From Ilyomonas limi (GTDB lineage: Bacteria > Bacteroidota > Bacteroidia > Chitinophagales > Chitinophagaceae), in contig NZ_SZQL01000005.1 in the NCBI RefSeq assembly GCF_005233845.1, forward strand, positions 124,001 to 188,000: a stretch of 64,000 nucleotides of DNA, given 5' to 3'. Of the stretch, positions 16,806-26,305 are shown piece by piece. The notes under the pieces were generated by a model. It ran no database searches and was not told where the DNA came from. It saw only the letters and a program-made list of their open reading frames with translations. A program made the position numbers and the translations under genes. Each line of letters starts with the position of its first letter. Positions within the stretch are counted from its first letter, which is position 1.

Positions 16806-17168
16806 TTACTTTATCAACCTGATGTTCAAAGGATACTTATACAACTTGCCTTCACTTGCCTTGATGGTGGCAACAATAATCAGTACCAGCGCCAAAATGC
16901 CTACAATCCACATGAGCAAAATACCTATCACGGTTATAAAAAGAATAATAAAAACAATAAACAAAGTAATCTGAAAGTTCAGCGACTCTTTGGCGTGTGC
17001 GGTAATAAAAGTAGATTCATCCTTTTTAATCAGATAAATAATCAGCGGCGCTATAAAGCCAGCTGCAAGGGTAAGAATATGTGCCAGCAAAGCCATTGTT
17101 TTTTCGTCGCTGGTAGGCGCAAACAGCGGCACTTCTTCTTTGCCAAGATAAGAATTTATTTGTTCCAT
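16806..17168 (-). CDS. DUF4870-family small membrane protein
   Basis: 120 residues. A soluble N-terminus precedes SDEKTMALLAHILTLAAGFIAP, the typical opening of the DUF4870 (Tic20-like) fold. Three hydrophobic helices follow, with the conserved AHAKESLNFQITL between the first two and ATIKASEGKLYKYPL at the end. Function is unknown; it is an inner-membrane protein. It converges with the msrA-like gene. The following 370 bases (17169-17538) hold no gene. Confidence 0.87.
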   Translation of the reverse strand: MEQINSYLGKEEVPLFAPTSDEKTMALLAHILTLAAGFIAPLIIYLIKKDESTFITAHAKESLNFQITLFIVFIILFITVIGILLMWIVGILALVLIIVATIKASEGKLYKYPLNIRLIK

Positions 17169-17538
17169 AATATTTGGTTTGAGTACCGAATATAAAGTAA
17201 AATTGGCAATTATGCTTTTATCATAATCATACTTTTATATTGGCGGTAACTGCTATAGCACTTCTGCCCGGTTGATGTGCTGCACATAATACTACTGCAC
17301 TACTTATTAAGGATTGCATAATTAATAAAAGCATAGCGATGGTACCTTTTTGATTGTAACATTGAACTGCGAAATGAGGAGGAAATGTTTTCCGGATACT
17401 TGCAATCTTAATACGATGTTTGATAAACTGTAAACATATACTTCCGTTTTGCCTTTGCTGTTTTAAATAAGTTTATCCCACTTCGCAAAAGCTGTTTATT
17501 TTGCACTTACCTTGTACCAATAAATATTGAATAGCTAT
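17169..17538. other. Intergenic region without a recognisable gene
   Basis: This A+T-rich stretch is the upstream region of both flanking divergent genes. No coding frame, RNA gene or clear hairpin was seen in it. Confidence 0.5.
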
Positions 17539-18465
17539 ATGAAAATGAAATTGCTTTCTCTTCCAATTGTATTACTCCTGTTTACGCTATCCACCAAAGC
17601 ACAGCAAGACACTGCGGCACTCATTGGCCGCTGGGATATGACTGTTGCTATGGAAGGCAGGCAGGCACCTTCGTGGTTTGAAGTCTATCGCTCGGGTTAC
17701 CGCACGCTGGTAGGTGAGTTTGTAGGTGCTGGCGGCAGTGCACGTCCCGTATCTGTTTATCAGTTCAGCGGCGGCAAACTATCTTTTTCCATACCGCCAC
17801 AATGGGAGCAGGGAAACGGCAATGTAACAGTTGAAGGAAATTTTACAGGCGATAGTTTGGCAGGTACGATTACCCATCCTGATGGCAAGCAATACAACTG
17901 GACGGCGGTGCGCGCACCTGAACTAAAACGCACCGGCGAACCTTCGTGGGGACAACCACAAAAGCTGTTTAACGGCAAAGACCTAACCGGCTGGCACGCA
18001 CTCGGCACCAATCAATGGATAGTACAGGATGGCGTGCTAAAGAGCCCGCATTCAGGCGCCAACCTCGTTACAGATGATACGTTTACAGATTTCAAACTGC
18101 ACATAGAGTTTCGTTATCCGGAGCATAGCAACAGTGGTGTGTACCTGCGTGGCCGCTACGAAGTGCAGATTGATGATACCGGCGACGAACCTTATAAGGA
18201 TGTAATTAGCGCTATTTATGGGTTTATCCCACCCAGCGAGATGGTGGCTAAAGGTCCGGGTGAATGGCAAGCCTATGATATTACACTGGTTGGCAGAATG
18301 GTAACGGTGGTATTTAATGGTAAAACCGTGATTTGCAACCGTGAGATACGTGGCATTACCGGCGGCGCATTGAATAGCAAAGAAGGCGAGCCCGGTCCAT
18401 TGCTTATTCAGGGCGATCATGGTCCTATTGAGTACAGGAATATCATTATTACAAAAGCAAAGTAA
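17539..18465 (+). CDS. Secreted DUF1080 protein (3-keto-disaccharide hydrolase family)
   Basis: 308 residues from the ATG at 17539; an upstream TTG (17527) is in frame but less likely. A signal peptide ends near STKAQQD. Residues about 20-135 form a beta-rich domain (LIGRWDMTVAMEGRQ). Residues about 140-308 are a DUF1080 concanavalin-like domain with GKDLTGWHALG, EFRYPEHSNSGVYLRG, YEVQIDD, GEWQAYDITLVGRMVTVVFNGK and GPIEYRNI. Members bind or hydrolyse modified disaccharides and are abundant in polysaccharide-degrading Bacteroidota. A bidirectional terminator follows. Confidence 0.9.
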   Translation: MKMKLLSLPIVLLLFTLSTKAQQDTAALIGRWDMTVAMEGRQAPSWFEVYRSGYRTLVGEFVGAGGSARPVSVYQFSGGKLSFSIPPQWEQGNGNVTVEGNFTGDSLAGTITHPDGKQYNWTAVRAPELKRTGEPSWGQPQKLFNGKDLTGWHALGTNQWIVQDGVLKSPHSGANLVTDDTFTDFKLHIEFRYPEHSNSGVYLRGRYEVQIDDTGDEPYKDVISAIYGFIPPSEMVAKGPGEWQAYDITLVGRMVTVVFNGKTVICNREIRGITGGALNSKEGEPGPLLIQGDHGPIEYRNIIITKAK

Positions 18466-18548
18466 TTTTTGGATAATGATGTTTTCTGATGTAGGCTGAT
18501 TTGCCTGATAGAAAATAGAAGATGTCAGCTGATTTGTATTAGGTTACA

Positions 18549-18584
18549 AAAAGTTCCGGGTTTTAGATCCGGAACTTTTGTTTT
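18549..18584. terminator. Bidirectional terminator between the DUF1080 and EamA genes
   Basis: AAAAGTTCCGG (18549-18559) pairs with CCGGAACTTTT (18569-18579), an 11-bp stem with a 9-base loop. A-rich and T-rich flanks let it serve both convergent genes. Confidence 0.8.
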
Positions 18585-18604
18585 GCACGGTCGTCTCTTA
18601 CAGC

Positions 18605-19585
18605 TTATCGCTCAACAACTTCGCTTTCATTTTTTACGGTTATTTCTTTCACAACTATTGTAGTCACTTCTTCTTTGGCTGTATTGACCAGGATAACGCC
18701 GGTTAAGATGATAAGTAAAGCTGCGATTTGCTGCATCGTAATGGCTTCGTCTAAAAACAGCCATCCCAGGAATACCGCAATTACCGGATTGACATACGCA
18801 TATGTGCCCACCCGGCTTGCAGGCAATATACTCAACAACCATATATACGACATGTATCCCACCAGCGAGCCCATTATAATTAAATAACTAAGCGCTTCTA
18901 TTGACTGTGCAGAAATATAACTTATGGCAAATCCTTGTTGCTCATTACTCAGTAAGCCTATTGCCAGCGATACCAGGCCCGCCGACAGCATTTGCACCGC
19001 CGCTTTCATAGTGGTAGAACCTGCCACCTGCTTGTACTTGGAGTATAAAGAACCAGCCGCCCAACCCATGCTGCCTACCAGTAAGATAAAGAAGCCTGCT
19101 AATTTCATTGGATTGCCTGTAAAGTCTGCTGTTCCCTTGCCTGCAAATAACATCAGCACGCCTGCAAAACCTATTAAAAATCCGGCGATAATGATTTTAT
19201 TGGAAAAATAAAAATGCCAGTTCCGTTTGTCCAGCATTACCATCCACAACGGCACCGTAGCGGCTATAATGGCAGTTAAGCCGGTAGGTAAATATTGCTC
19301 GGCAAGTGTAACTGCACCATTGCCCAGCAATATCATTAATACACCACCAAATCCAATAGTGATAAAAGCTTTGAGCGATGGTGCTTTTTCTCCTTTCAAT
19401 AAACAAAAAATAAAGAGTAAGAAACCTGCAACGGTGTAGCGCGTTGCCAGCATGAGAAATGGGGGAATGGTATTTACCGCAATATCTATAGCAAGATAGG
19501 TAGAACCCCAAATAACGTATACCGCTGCAAAAGCAGCGATTATCAATACTTTGGATGGACGCCTGCCGGTATGTGTATTTGACAT
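18605..19585 (-). CDS. EamA-family (DMT superfamily) exporter, YedA-like
   Basis: 326 residues from the ATG at 19585; the TTG at 19603 is a weaker alternative. Ten hydrophobic helices form two EamA repeats. The first begins AAFAAVYVIWGSTYLAID, a sequence typical of the YedA/RhtA branch. The second ends VNPVIAVFLGWLFLDEAIT then ALLIILTGVILVN. The family exports amino acids or other small metabolites across the inner membrane; the substrate is unknown. Confidence 0.9.
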   Translation of the reverse strand: MSNTHTGRRPSKVLIIAAFAAVYVIWGSTYLAIDIAVNTIPPFLMLATRYTVAGFLLFIFCLLKGEKAPSLKAFITIGFGGVLMILLGNGAVTLAEQYLPTGLTAIIAATVPLWMVMLDKRNWHFYFSNKIIIAGFLIGFAGVLMLFAGKGTADFTGNPMKLAGFFILLVGSMGWAAGSLYSKYKQVAGSTTMKAAVQMLSAGLVSLAIGLLSNEQQGFAISYISAQSIEALSYLIIMGSLVGYMSYIWLLSILPASRVGTYAYVNPVIAVFLGWLFLDEAITMQQIAALLIILTGVILVNTAKEEVTTIVVKEITVKNESEVVER

Positions 19586-20003
19586 AATAATTTGGGACGG
19601 CAAAGTTCAAACTATAATTTGGATTGTATAAACAACAGGCAATAAACTTGACACAGGGAAGACAATTGGTGTAAGCTTAATTTATAGGATTAATTGAAAA
19701 ATATAAACTAATATTATTCGATTAAGCTTCGTTGAGCTCAATCTGTTTAGGTTGCAACATAAGTAAAGCTTTTTGTTTAAACAATCCAACTTTGGCTTTG
19801 TTTTACCGGCGAAGGAAGCATCTGTGGGTAGTAAGTAATTGGATTTTATATTCAATTTTGATTTATAAAAATCCATAGATCCATTGTTCCTCAGCATGAC
19901 AAAGGCAGCGAATGATTGTAGAATTAAAATGCATAAAAAGCAGGTATATCTTTAAACGCCTGCTGAAGCAACACCTCATAAAGAAAACAATAATCAATAA
20001 TTT
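19586..20003. other. Intergenic region without a recognisable gene
   Basis: The roughly 400 bases between the EamA and aldo/keto reductase genes show no plausible coding frame. The stretch ttcctcagcatgacaaaggc near 19887 resembles common intergenic phrases, but this is weak. Confidence 0.45.
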
Positions 20004-20900
20004 TTACCCCAACAATCCCATATCTTCTTCATCCAAACGGATATTCATGGCCGCTAAGTTTTCTTCTAAATGCGCCACGGAAGAAGTGCCGGGAATAGGC
20101 AAGATTACAGGCGATTTGTGCAACAGCCACGCAAGATTAATTTGTGCTTTAGTAGCACCGTGTTTCTTAGCCACCTGTTCTATATTTTGTTCCTGCTTTG
20201 GCAAAGCGGTGATTAAAGAGAAAAAAGGTGTAAAAACAATGCTGTTTTCCTCACAGGTTTCCAATACTTCGCCACCGCGGGTTTCGCCAATGGGCAGTTT
20301 TGTAGTAGTGCGCTGCAGGTAGCTATACATGTTTTGTACAGTGGCAATGTTGCCGCGGCTCATGGCGTATTCCAGTTCCTGCACATTCACATTACTTACA
20401 CCTACATGCAATATTTTACCTTCTTTCTGCAACTCAAACATAGCATCTACCGACTCTGAAAAAGGTGTAGGATTGTTGTGTGTAGAAAATCGAAAATGCA
20501 CAACTGGTAATTGTTCCAGCTTCAATTGCTTCAGATTATTGTCAATGCTTTGCCGCAATTCTTCGGGCCGGGTAAATGCCGGCCAGCTTTTATCGGGCGC
20601 TCTTCTTGCACCTACTTTTGTACAAATTACCAAGTTTTTGGGGTAAGGATAAAGGGCTTCTACAATGAGGCGGTTGGTAACATCGGGACCATAATAATCG
20701 GCAGTATCAATAAAGTTGACACCCAGTTGCACTGCTTTTTTCAGCACTTGCAATGCTTCGTTGCGGTTAGCAGGTTCGCCCCAGATGCCTTCGCCGGTGA
20801 GGCGCATAGTGCCATAGCCCATGCGATATACTTTTAAAGGTGCGTTGGTGTTTTTGCCAATGATGAGATTGTTTTCCGTTGCGATAGTGGTGTTATTCAT
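20004..20900 (-). CDS. Aldo/keto reductase
   Basis: 298 residues from the ATG at 20900; a TTG 42 bases upstream is in frame but unlikely. It has the (beta/alpha)8 reductase signature. The catalytic Asp and Tyr are in FIDTADYYG, the Lys in VICTKVG, and the His in VVHFRFSTH. The NADPH-binding end reads LLHKSPVILPIPGTSS. KILHVGVSNVNVQELE is also a typical family strand. It should reduce aldehydes or ketones with NADPH; the physiological substrate is not deducible. It appears to be a single-gene unit. Confidence 0.92.
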   Translation of the reverse strand: MNNTTIATENNLIIGKNTNAPLKVYRMGYGTMRLTGEGIWGEPANRNEALQVLKKAVQLGVNFIDTADYYGPDVTNRLIVEALYPYPKNLVICTKVGARRAPDKSWPAFTRPEELRQSIDNNLKQLKLEQLPVVHFRFSTHNNPTPFSESVDAMFELQKEGKILHVGVSNVNVQELEYAMSRGNIATVQNMYSYLQRTTTKLPIGETRGGEVLETCEENSIVFTPFFSLITALPKQEQNIEQVAKKHGATKAQINLAWLLHKSPVILPIPGTSSVAHLEENLAAMNIRLDEEDMGLLG

Positions 20901-21028
20901 AAGGTAATGAGTTTTTACTAATACATTTGAGTCTTGCGTCAAGCTGCTTAAGAAGAGTATTATAATTATAACTTGGGTAAAGTTAGTTTATGTAATGTTG
21001 TGGATGTAATACACTTGGAAGAAGTATG

Positions 21029-22204
21029 TTAGTTAAGTGTGTTGCTTTTCAGAACTTTTTTTAATTTAGTTAGTTGCAAATCTCCCGGGTCATCCTCATT
21101 TCGTTCATAAACAATTTTCCCTGACCTGTCAATTAAATATACTCTTGGAATACCTTGATAACCGCCGTAGGAATTGATAACATCTAAATCGTTATAAATA
21201 TTTATCCAATTCATATCTTTCTCTTTTATAACCTTGGAAAAGGTTGCATAATCTGATGGAAAAGCAACAGAAATAATCTCTAATTTTTCAGGTGGATACT
21301 GGTCATGAATTTCCTTAATTGCCGGTACTTCCTGCATACAAGGCACGCACCAGGTAGCCCAGAATACAAGTAAAACATCCTTTTTCCCAAGATAATCTTT
21401 AAGTGCAATAATTTTTCCGCTGCTGTCTTTACTGGTAAAGTCTGGCGCCGGGCTGTTTTTATGAACGCCGATTCTTCCCTGTAAAAATTTCTTAATCGTG
21501 GCTCCTTCTTCGCCATTCCTAAATGTATCGGGAAAAGTGGTATTAAAAGTAGTGAGTAGGGAACCGGAAGTTGCTGCCGCAGACTGGATTAGCCACTTTC
21601 TAAAAAACCAAAAAGAGTAATAAGAGTTTGGATTTTTACGGACGAATTCTAAATCTCTTTTATTCCAATTTATAATTTTTTGGGACAATATCTGTCCAGC
21701 TATAGAGTCATTTGCAGCACCGGTTTTACCTTCATTGAATAGAACTGTATAATCATCAAGCTCCTTTCTTTCTAGAGAATCATATTGATGCATCCGTTCC
21801 TGCTCACTTTTAAAATCAAGTGCATTGCTCAACTGGTAATTATCAAAAGGAGATTGAGTAGAATCGTATTTGTATAGAGTAATAATGGCTGGCTGATCTG
21901 CTACAAAAAAGTACCTGTAATAATTTGAGAATTCAGAATTAGGTTCCGGGTATCGAAGTATAATGGCTGCATATTTCGCATAATAGGGCTGCGATACGAA
22001 AATTACATTATTCTTTACAACCGGATTTTTTATGTTTATTTCTCCTTTGCCATTATCATAAGAAAGCCTGAGCTTTTTTATATCTAATTGTTGTGGCAAT
22101 TCTATTGTTACAGCAAATTGCTTTTGCGCCAAAATATCATTATATATTATGCATAAAGATAGACATAATAAGAGCGTTTTAAGACCATGTAGTTTTTTAG
22201 TCAT
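21029..22204 (-). CDS. Secreted TlpA-like thioredoxin-fold protein
   Basis: 391 residues. A signal peptide ends near DILAQKQ. The N-terminal half is a beta-rich DUF4369-like region and a helical linker, common in Bacteroidota TlpA proteins. Residues about 250-385 are a thioredoxin fold with the active site WATWCVPCMQEVP (CVPC) and the cis-proline in YQGIPRVYLID. Such proteins reduce or isomerise disulfides in the periplasm and can serve cytochrome maturation or stress responses. The gene lies downstream of the purH terminator, so it is a separate unit. Confidence 0.9.
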   Translation of the reverse strand: MTKKLHGLKTLLLCLSLCIIYNDILAQKQFAVTIELPQQLDIKKLRLSYDNGKGEINIKNPVVKNNVIFVSQPYYAKYAAIILRYPEPNSEFSNYYRYFFVADQPAIITLYKYDSTQSPFDNYQLSNALDFKSEQERMHQYDSLERKELDDYTVLFNEGKTGAANDSIAGQILSQKIINWNKRDLEFVRKNPNSYYSFWFFRKWLIQSAAATSGSLLTTFNTTFPDTFRNGEEGATIKKFLQGRIGVHKNSPAPDFTSKDSSGKIIALKDYLGKKDVLLVFWATWCVPCMQEVPAIKEIHDQYPPEKLEIISVAFPSDYATFSKVIKEKDMNWINIYNDLDVINSYGGYQGIPRVYLIDRSGKIVYERNEDDPGDLQLTKLKKVLKSNTLN

Positions 22205-22333
22205 AGTAGATAGGTTAAGAGTTACTAAATAGGAGTACTAAAGTAAAGGGTTATTCAATTCAATACATCCTTAATAAGCTATATAATACTACAAGTAAAG
22301 GAATAATTAACATCTTACTATTCAACTATATAA

Positions 22334-22366
22334 AAAGACACAGCGCAATTACGCTGTGTCTTTCCT
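22334..22366 (-). terminator. Rho-independent terminator of purH
   Basis: AAAGACACAGCG (22334-22345) pairs with CGCTGTGTCTTT (22352-22363), a perfect 12-bp stem with a 6-base loop. On the minus strand a T-run follows, about 20 bases after the purH stop. Confidence 0.85.
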
Positions 22367-22385
22367 ATTTATTTTTCTAATAAAA

Positions 22386-23918
22386 TCAATGCTTAAAATG
22401 CCGCAAACCCGTCATCACCATTGCTAAATTGTGTTCTACGCAATACGCAATGCTGTCGTTGTCGCGGATGGAGCCGCCAGGCTGAATGAAAGCTTCAATA
22501 CCTTGCTCATGTGCCAGTTGCACACAATCATTAAACGGAAAAAACGCATCTGATGCCAGCACTGCGCCCTGCAGATCGAAGTTGAATTGCTTGGCTTTTT
22601 CTATAGCCTGGCGTAAAGCATCTATGCGGCTGGTTTGTCCGCAGCCTTTGCCAATCAGTTGCTTATTTTTAATCAGTGCAATGGCGTTGCTTTTCAAATG
22701 CTTGCATACAATATTTGCAAAGGTTAAATCCGTTTTTTCGGTTTCAGTAGCTGGTCTGCCGCCTACTTCGTGCCACTCGTTGTAGTTACCTTCGTCCATA
22801 TCCTGCAGCAACATGCCATTGAGCAGTGATTTGTATTGCTCGCGCTTGAGCTTAGGAATGCGGTGTAATTGCAGTAAAATACGGTTCTTTTTACTCTTTA
22901 AAATGGTGAGTGCCTCGCCACTAAATACGGGTGCAATCAGCACCTCAAAAAATAAACTATTAATAGTTTCGGCAGTTGCTTTATCAATGGTGCAATTGCA
23001 TACCAGCACCCCACCAAAAGCACTCTCGGGGTCGCCGGCAAGTGCGGCATCCCAACTGTCTTTCACCGTGTTGCGCTGTGCAATGCCGCATACATTGGTA
23101 TGTTTAATAATGGCAAATGTGCAGATGCCTTCATTATCCTTTGCCGTTAACTCGTTTGGAAATTCGCTAATAAGTTGGATAGCCGCATCTACATCCACGA
23201 GGTTATTATACGATAATTCTTTTCCATTTAACTGCTCAAACACTTCCGATAAATCGCCATAAAACACAGCTTTCTGATGCGGGTTTTCGCCATAGCGCAA
23301 CGGCTGTTTAGCGTTCGACTTATTAGGCTTATCCTTGTTGAAATAATTAGAGATAGCAATATCATAATTCATTACTACTTCAAAGGCTTTGGCAGCAAAT
23401 GCTTTGCGCTCTTCGACACTGGTATAGCCAACATTATTGTGTAATAATGTTTCCAGCTTTTCATAATCACTTTTATCGGCAATCACTACTACATCTTTAA
23501 AATTTTTGGCAGCCGCGCGTATCATGGATGGTCCGCCGATGTCAATTTTTTCGATGATGGATTTTTCATCGGTAGTGGTGCGCACCGTTTCTTCAAAAGG
23601 ATATAAATCCACGATAACGAGGTCAATTTCCGGAATATTGTATTGCTTCATTTCATCAATATCCTGCAGCACATCGCGCCTGCCGAGGATGCCGCCAAAT
23701 ACCAGTGGATGTAACGTTTTTACGCGTCCGCCAAGGATAGCGGGATAGGAGGTAAGGCTTTCTACCGGCACACAATTAATACCTAAACTTTCAATAAATT
23801 GTTGCGTGCCGCCGGTGGAATAAATAGTGATTTTCTGACGGTCTAATTCTTTTACGAGTGGTTCCAGTCCATCTTTGTAAAAGACGGAAATAAGTGCAGA
23901 CTGAATTTTCTTTTGCAT
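22386..23918 (-). CDS. purH: Bifunctional AICAR formyltransferase / IMP cyclohydrolase
   Basis: 510 residues from the ATG at 23918 (MQKKIQSALISVFYKDGL); the frame is open further upstream, but that part overlaps comEC. It catalyses the last two steps of IMP synthesis. The N-terminal MGS-like cyclohydrolase domain shows TIYSTGGTQQFIESLG and GGRVKTLHPLVFGGILGRR. The formyltransferase domain shows LRYGENPHQKAVFYGD, IIKHTNVCGIA, DPESAFGGVL and ASDAFFPFNDCV near the C-terminus. It starts 32 bases after the comEC stop and ends at a strong terminator. Confidence 0.97.
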   Translation of the reverse strand: MQKKIQSALISVFYKDGLEPLVKELDRQKITIYSTGGTQQFIESLGINCVPVESLTSYPAILGGRVKTLHPLVFGGILGRRDVLQDIDEMKQYNIPEIDLVIVDLYPFEETVRTTTDEKSIIEKIDIGGPSMIRAAAKNFKDVVVIADKSDYEKLETLLHNNVGYTSVEERKAFAAKAFEVVMNYDIAISNYFNKDKPNKSNAKQPLRYGENPHQKAVFYGDLSEVFEQLNGKELSYNNLVDVDAAIQLISEFPNELTAKDNEGICTFAIIKHTNVCGIAQRNTVKDSWDAALAGDPESAFGGVLVCNCTIDKATAETINSLFFEVLIAPVFSGEALTILKSKKNRILLQLHRIPKLKREQYKSLLNGMLLQDMDEGNYNEWHEVGGRPATETEKTDLTFANIVCKHLKSNAIALIKNKQLIGKGCGQTSRIDALRQAIEKAKQFNFDLQGAVLASDAFFPFNDCVQLAHEQGIEAFIQPGGSIRDNDSIAYCVEHNLAMVMTGLRHFKH

Positions 23919-23950
23919 GAGATTACGATTAGCAGATTTATTGTACGTTA

Positions 23951-26041
23951 CTACAAATCCATTACAAAAGCGCCTTCCTGCGCTACCGAATGGAAGCGCA
24001 AATGTAGGCTGTTGCAGTCTTTCTTCCATCTTTCAATTTTCCATGCCGGATTACTGCTGTCAAAAACAACGACGTGACACCTGACAAGTGCATCAATCTG
24101 GCTCATATACAATTTTGGATTGCCGGTGATAATTACCGCATCTGCCTCCAGCTTGCCGGAGTGGGATATTGCCGGAAGTGATTTGTCGATAATTAATAGT
24201 GTTTTATCATTTACATGCAGCAGGTAATTATTTGCAGAAAGTATGTTGCTTTGGCTGGGCGCAGTACGATAAAGCAGGCGTGTTGGCAGCAGGTAAAAAT
24301 TTTGCAGCAATGTATCCTGTGCAATAACCTTAGACAGCAGCGTTTTACATTCGTTGCCTTGTATAATATCAATAGCAGTTGATTTTGGCACATTATACAC
24401 AATTAATTTTTGCTGCTGTTTTGTTGTATATATATCAATGCTTGTATAAATGGTAAAAAGGAGTGTAGCAGCTAATGCATATAATAATGCCTTCGTCTTT
24501 TTATTAAACAGCCATACTGTTAAAAGCAATACAACGGTATATAAAATAATAGTTTGAAATACATTGGCTTTAATGTTTTGCCATAAAGCAAAAGGCAACT
24601 TTTCTATGTGCTCAATAAAGCTGTTCATAAACCATAATAGCCAGTAAGCAAGTTTGCCTGTTATTCCTGCGAGCCAGGTCCATGCTGAGATGACCACTAA
24701 GAATATTTCTATGAATAAAATAATGGTTGAGAGAGGAACCACCAGTAAATTGGTGATTAAAAACAGTAATGGGAACTGATGAAAGTAAAACAGTACAATA
24801 GGTAGTGTAAATATTTGCGCTGCCAAACTGATTGCCGTTAATTTCCAAAAGAATTTAACTGCTTTATTTTCAAAATACAGCCAGTTGTAGATAGGTTTCA
24901 TAAATACGACAATACTCAATACTGCTGCATACGATAATTGAAAACCAACATCCCACAGGTAAAATGGATTGTAGATAAGCAGGCATAATGCGGAAACCGC
25001 AAGTGTATTAAAAATGTTGCCTTTGCGGCGCAAACATTCGCCCAGCGCAATAAAGCTAAACATTACTGCCGAGCGTACGATAGAAGGCACTGCGCCGGCA
25101 ATGAAGGTAAACAACCACAGCACTATTAATACTGTTACCGGCATTACAAACCGGTGCCAGCGTCGGTTTTTGAATGGTTTAAAAAGCAATACCAATACAC
25201 CGTAAATCATACCCAAATGCAAGCCGCTGATGGCAATAATATGCACTACGCCGGTGTGGCTGTACGATTGTACTAATTGCTTATCTAAATCGTTGCGGTA
25301 ACCTATTAGCAAGGCTTCCGCAACACCCTGCTCTTTTTTACCCGGAATATATTGCTGCAATGTACGAATCACATATGCTCTTGTTTTCTGCAGAAAGATT
25401 GAAAATGCAGCCGCATCTTTTTGCGGCAGCACCACATAATCAGCAGCCTGCAAATACACCTGGCTTGTGAGGCCCTGAAATAACAGGTACCGCTCATAAT
25501 CAAAGCCGCCGGGATTGCCGGTGTTTTGAATGGGTTGCACCGGTTTGGAAAAAGCAATCTGTGAACCATAAGTAACCCCATTTGTTGTAGTGCTGTCTTT
25601 TTTGAAGTAAATAATGATGCTGCCTGTTGCCTGTTGTATTGTATGATTGTTTTGTACCGCCGTTACCTTTGCAACTGCTTTAAAAGAATTGGGTTTTACT
25701 ACCAATGGCTCATTGATAGTAGCAATAAGGATGGTGTTTTTTGAATAATTATTCTGAAACCAATAAGGCTGATGCTGAATATTATTCACATAAGTAAGCA
25801 AAGCGCCAACAACAGTAAACAAGAGCAATACCAATATACCCTGCAGCCACTGCAGCGTATATTTTTTATACCGGGATAAAAAGAAAAAACCTGTGCTTAA
25901 GACTACTACTACAATGCTGATTGTAAGAAGGGGCGCAAAAGACAATGCAGCATACCATTGTAGTATAATGCCTGCAATCAATGCCGCCAGTAAACGAGCA
26001 GCTGGTGCGCTTTTCAGACTAATATAATTGTATGCGTGCAT
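23951..26041 (-). CDS. ComEC/Rec2-family competence membrane protein
   Basis: 696 residues. The N-terminal DUF4131-like part has several membrane helices and an OB-like periplasmic segment. The Competence domain follows with the family signature AISGLHLGMIYGVL, and VPSIVRSAVMFSFIALGE through LWDVGFQLSYAAVLSIV, then more helices to about residue 520. The C-terminal 150 residues replace the usual metallo-beta-lactamase domain with a short region lacking the HxHxDH zinc motif. ComEC forms the inner-membrane channel for DNA uptake. Whether this strain is competent is not shown. purH follows 32 bases after its stop. Confidence 0.9.
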   Translation of the reverse strand: MHAYNYISLKSAPAARLLAALIAGIILQWYAALSFAPLLTISIVVVVLSTGFFFLSRYKKYTLQWLQGILVLLLFTVVGALLTYVNNIQHQPYWFQNNYSKNTILIATINEPLVVKPNSFKAVAKVTAVQNNHTIQQATGSIIIYFKKDSTTTNGVTYGSQIAFSKPVQPIQNTGNPGGFDYERYLLFQGLTSQVYLQAADYVVLPQKDAAAFSIFLQKTRAYVIRTLQQYIPGKKEQGVAEALLIGYRNDLDKQLVQSYSHTGVVHIIAISGLHLGMIYGVLVLLFKPFKNRRWHRFVMPVTVLIVLWLFTFIAGAVPSIVRSAVMFSFIALGECLRRKGNIFNTLAVSALCLLIYNPFYLWDVGFQLSYAAVLSIVVFMKPIYNWLYFENKAVKFFWKLTAISLAAQIFTLPIVLFYFHQFPLLFLITNLLVVPLSTIILFIEIFLVVISAWTWLAGITGKLAYWLLWFMNSFIEHIEKLPFALWQNIKANVFQTIILYTVVLLLTVWLFNKKTKALLYALAATLLFTIYTSIDIYTTKQQQKLIVYNVPKSTAIDIIQGNECKTLLSKVIAQDTLLQNFYLLPTRLLYRTAPSQSNILSANNYLLHVNDKTLLIIDKSLPAISHSGKLEADAVIITGNPKLYMSQIDALVRCHVVVFDSSNPAWKIERWKKDCNSLHLRFHSVAQEGAFVMDL

Positions 26042-26305
26042 TTGGTAGCTTTGCTTATGAGTTTAGTTTAGTGTATTACTTGTACCTGAATAAAATGTAT
26101 GGAGGAGGTATATGCTTGTTTTGGTTGCTATATAAAAATCTTCTCCTTAAAACGGTAATTAACAAATATAAGTGCTTATTGCTGTATATTTTGGTACAAT
26201 ATTTATCAATTCTTTTACAAATAGCTACCTGAGATTTGCGCCGCTGATAGGTGCTTTCAGGACATTCTATAAAAACAATCAAGGATTTATAAAATATAAT
26301 GATAC

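Noticed and set aside
23919-24029. 37-residue N-terminal extension of purH
   Set aside because: It overlaps the comEC coding end and lacks family similarity; the ATG at 23918 gives the normal PurH start.
26032-26232. 66-codon plus-strand frame with a TAGCTTTG box nearby
   Set aside because: The composition is not protein-like, and the box precedes only a very short ATG frame.
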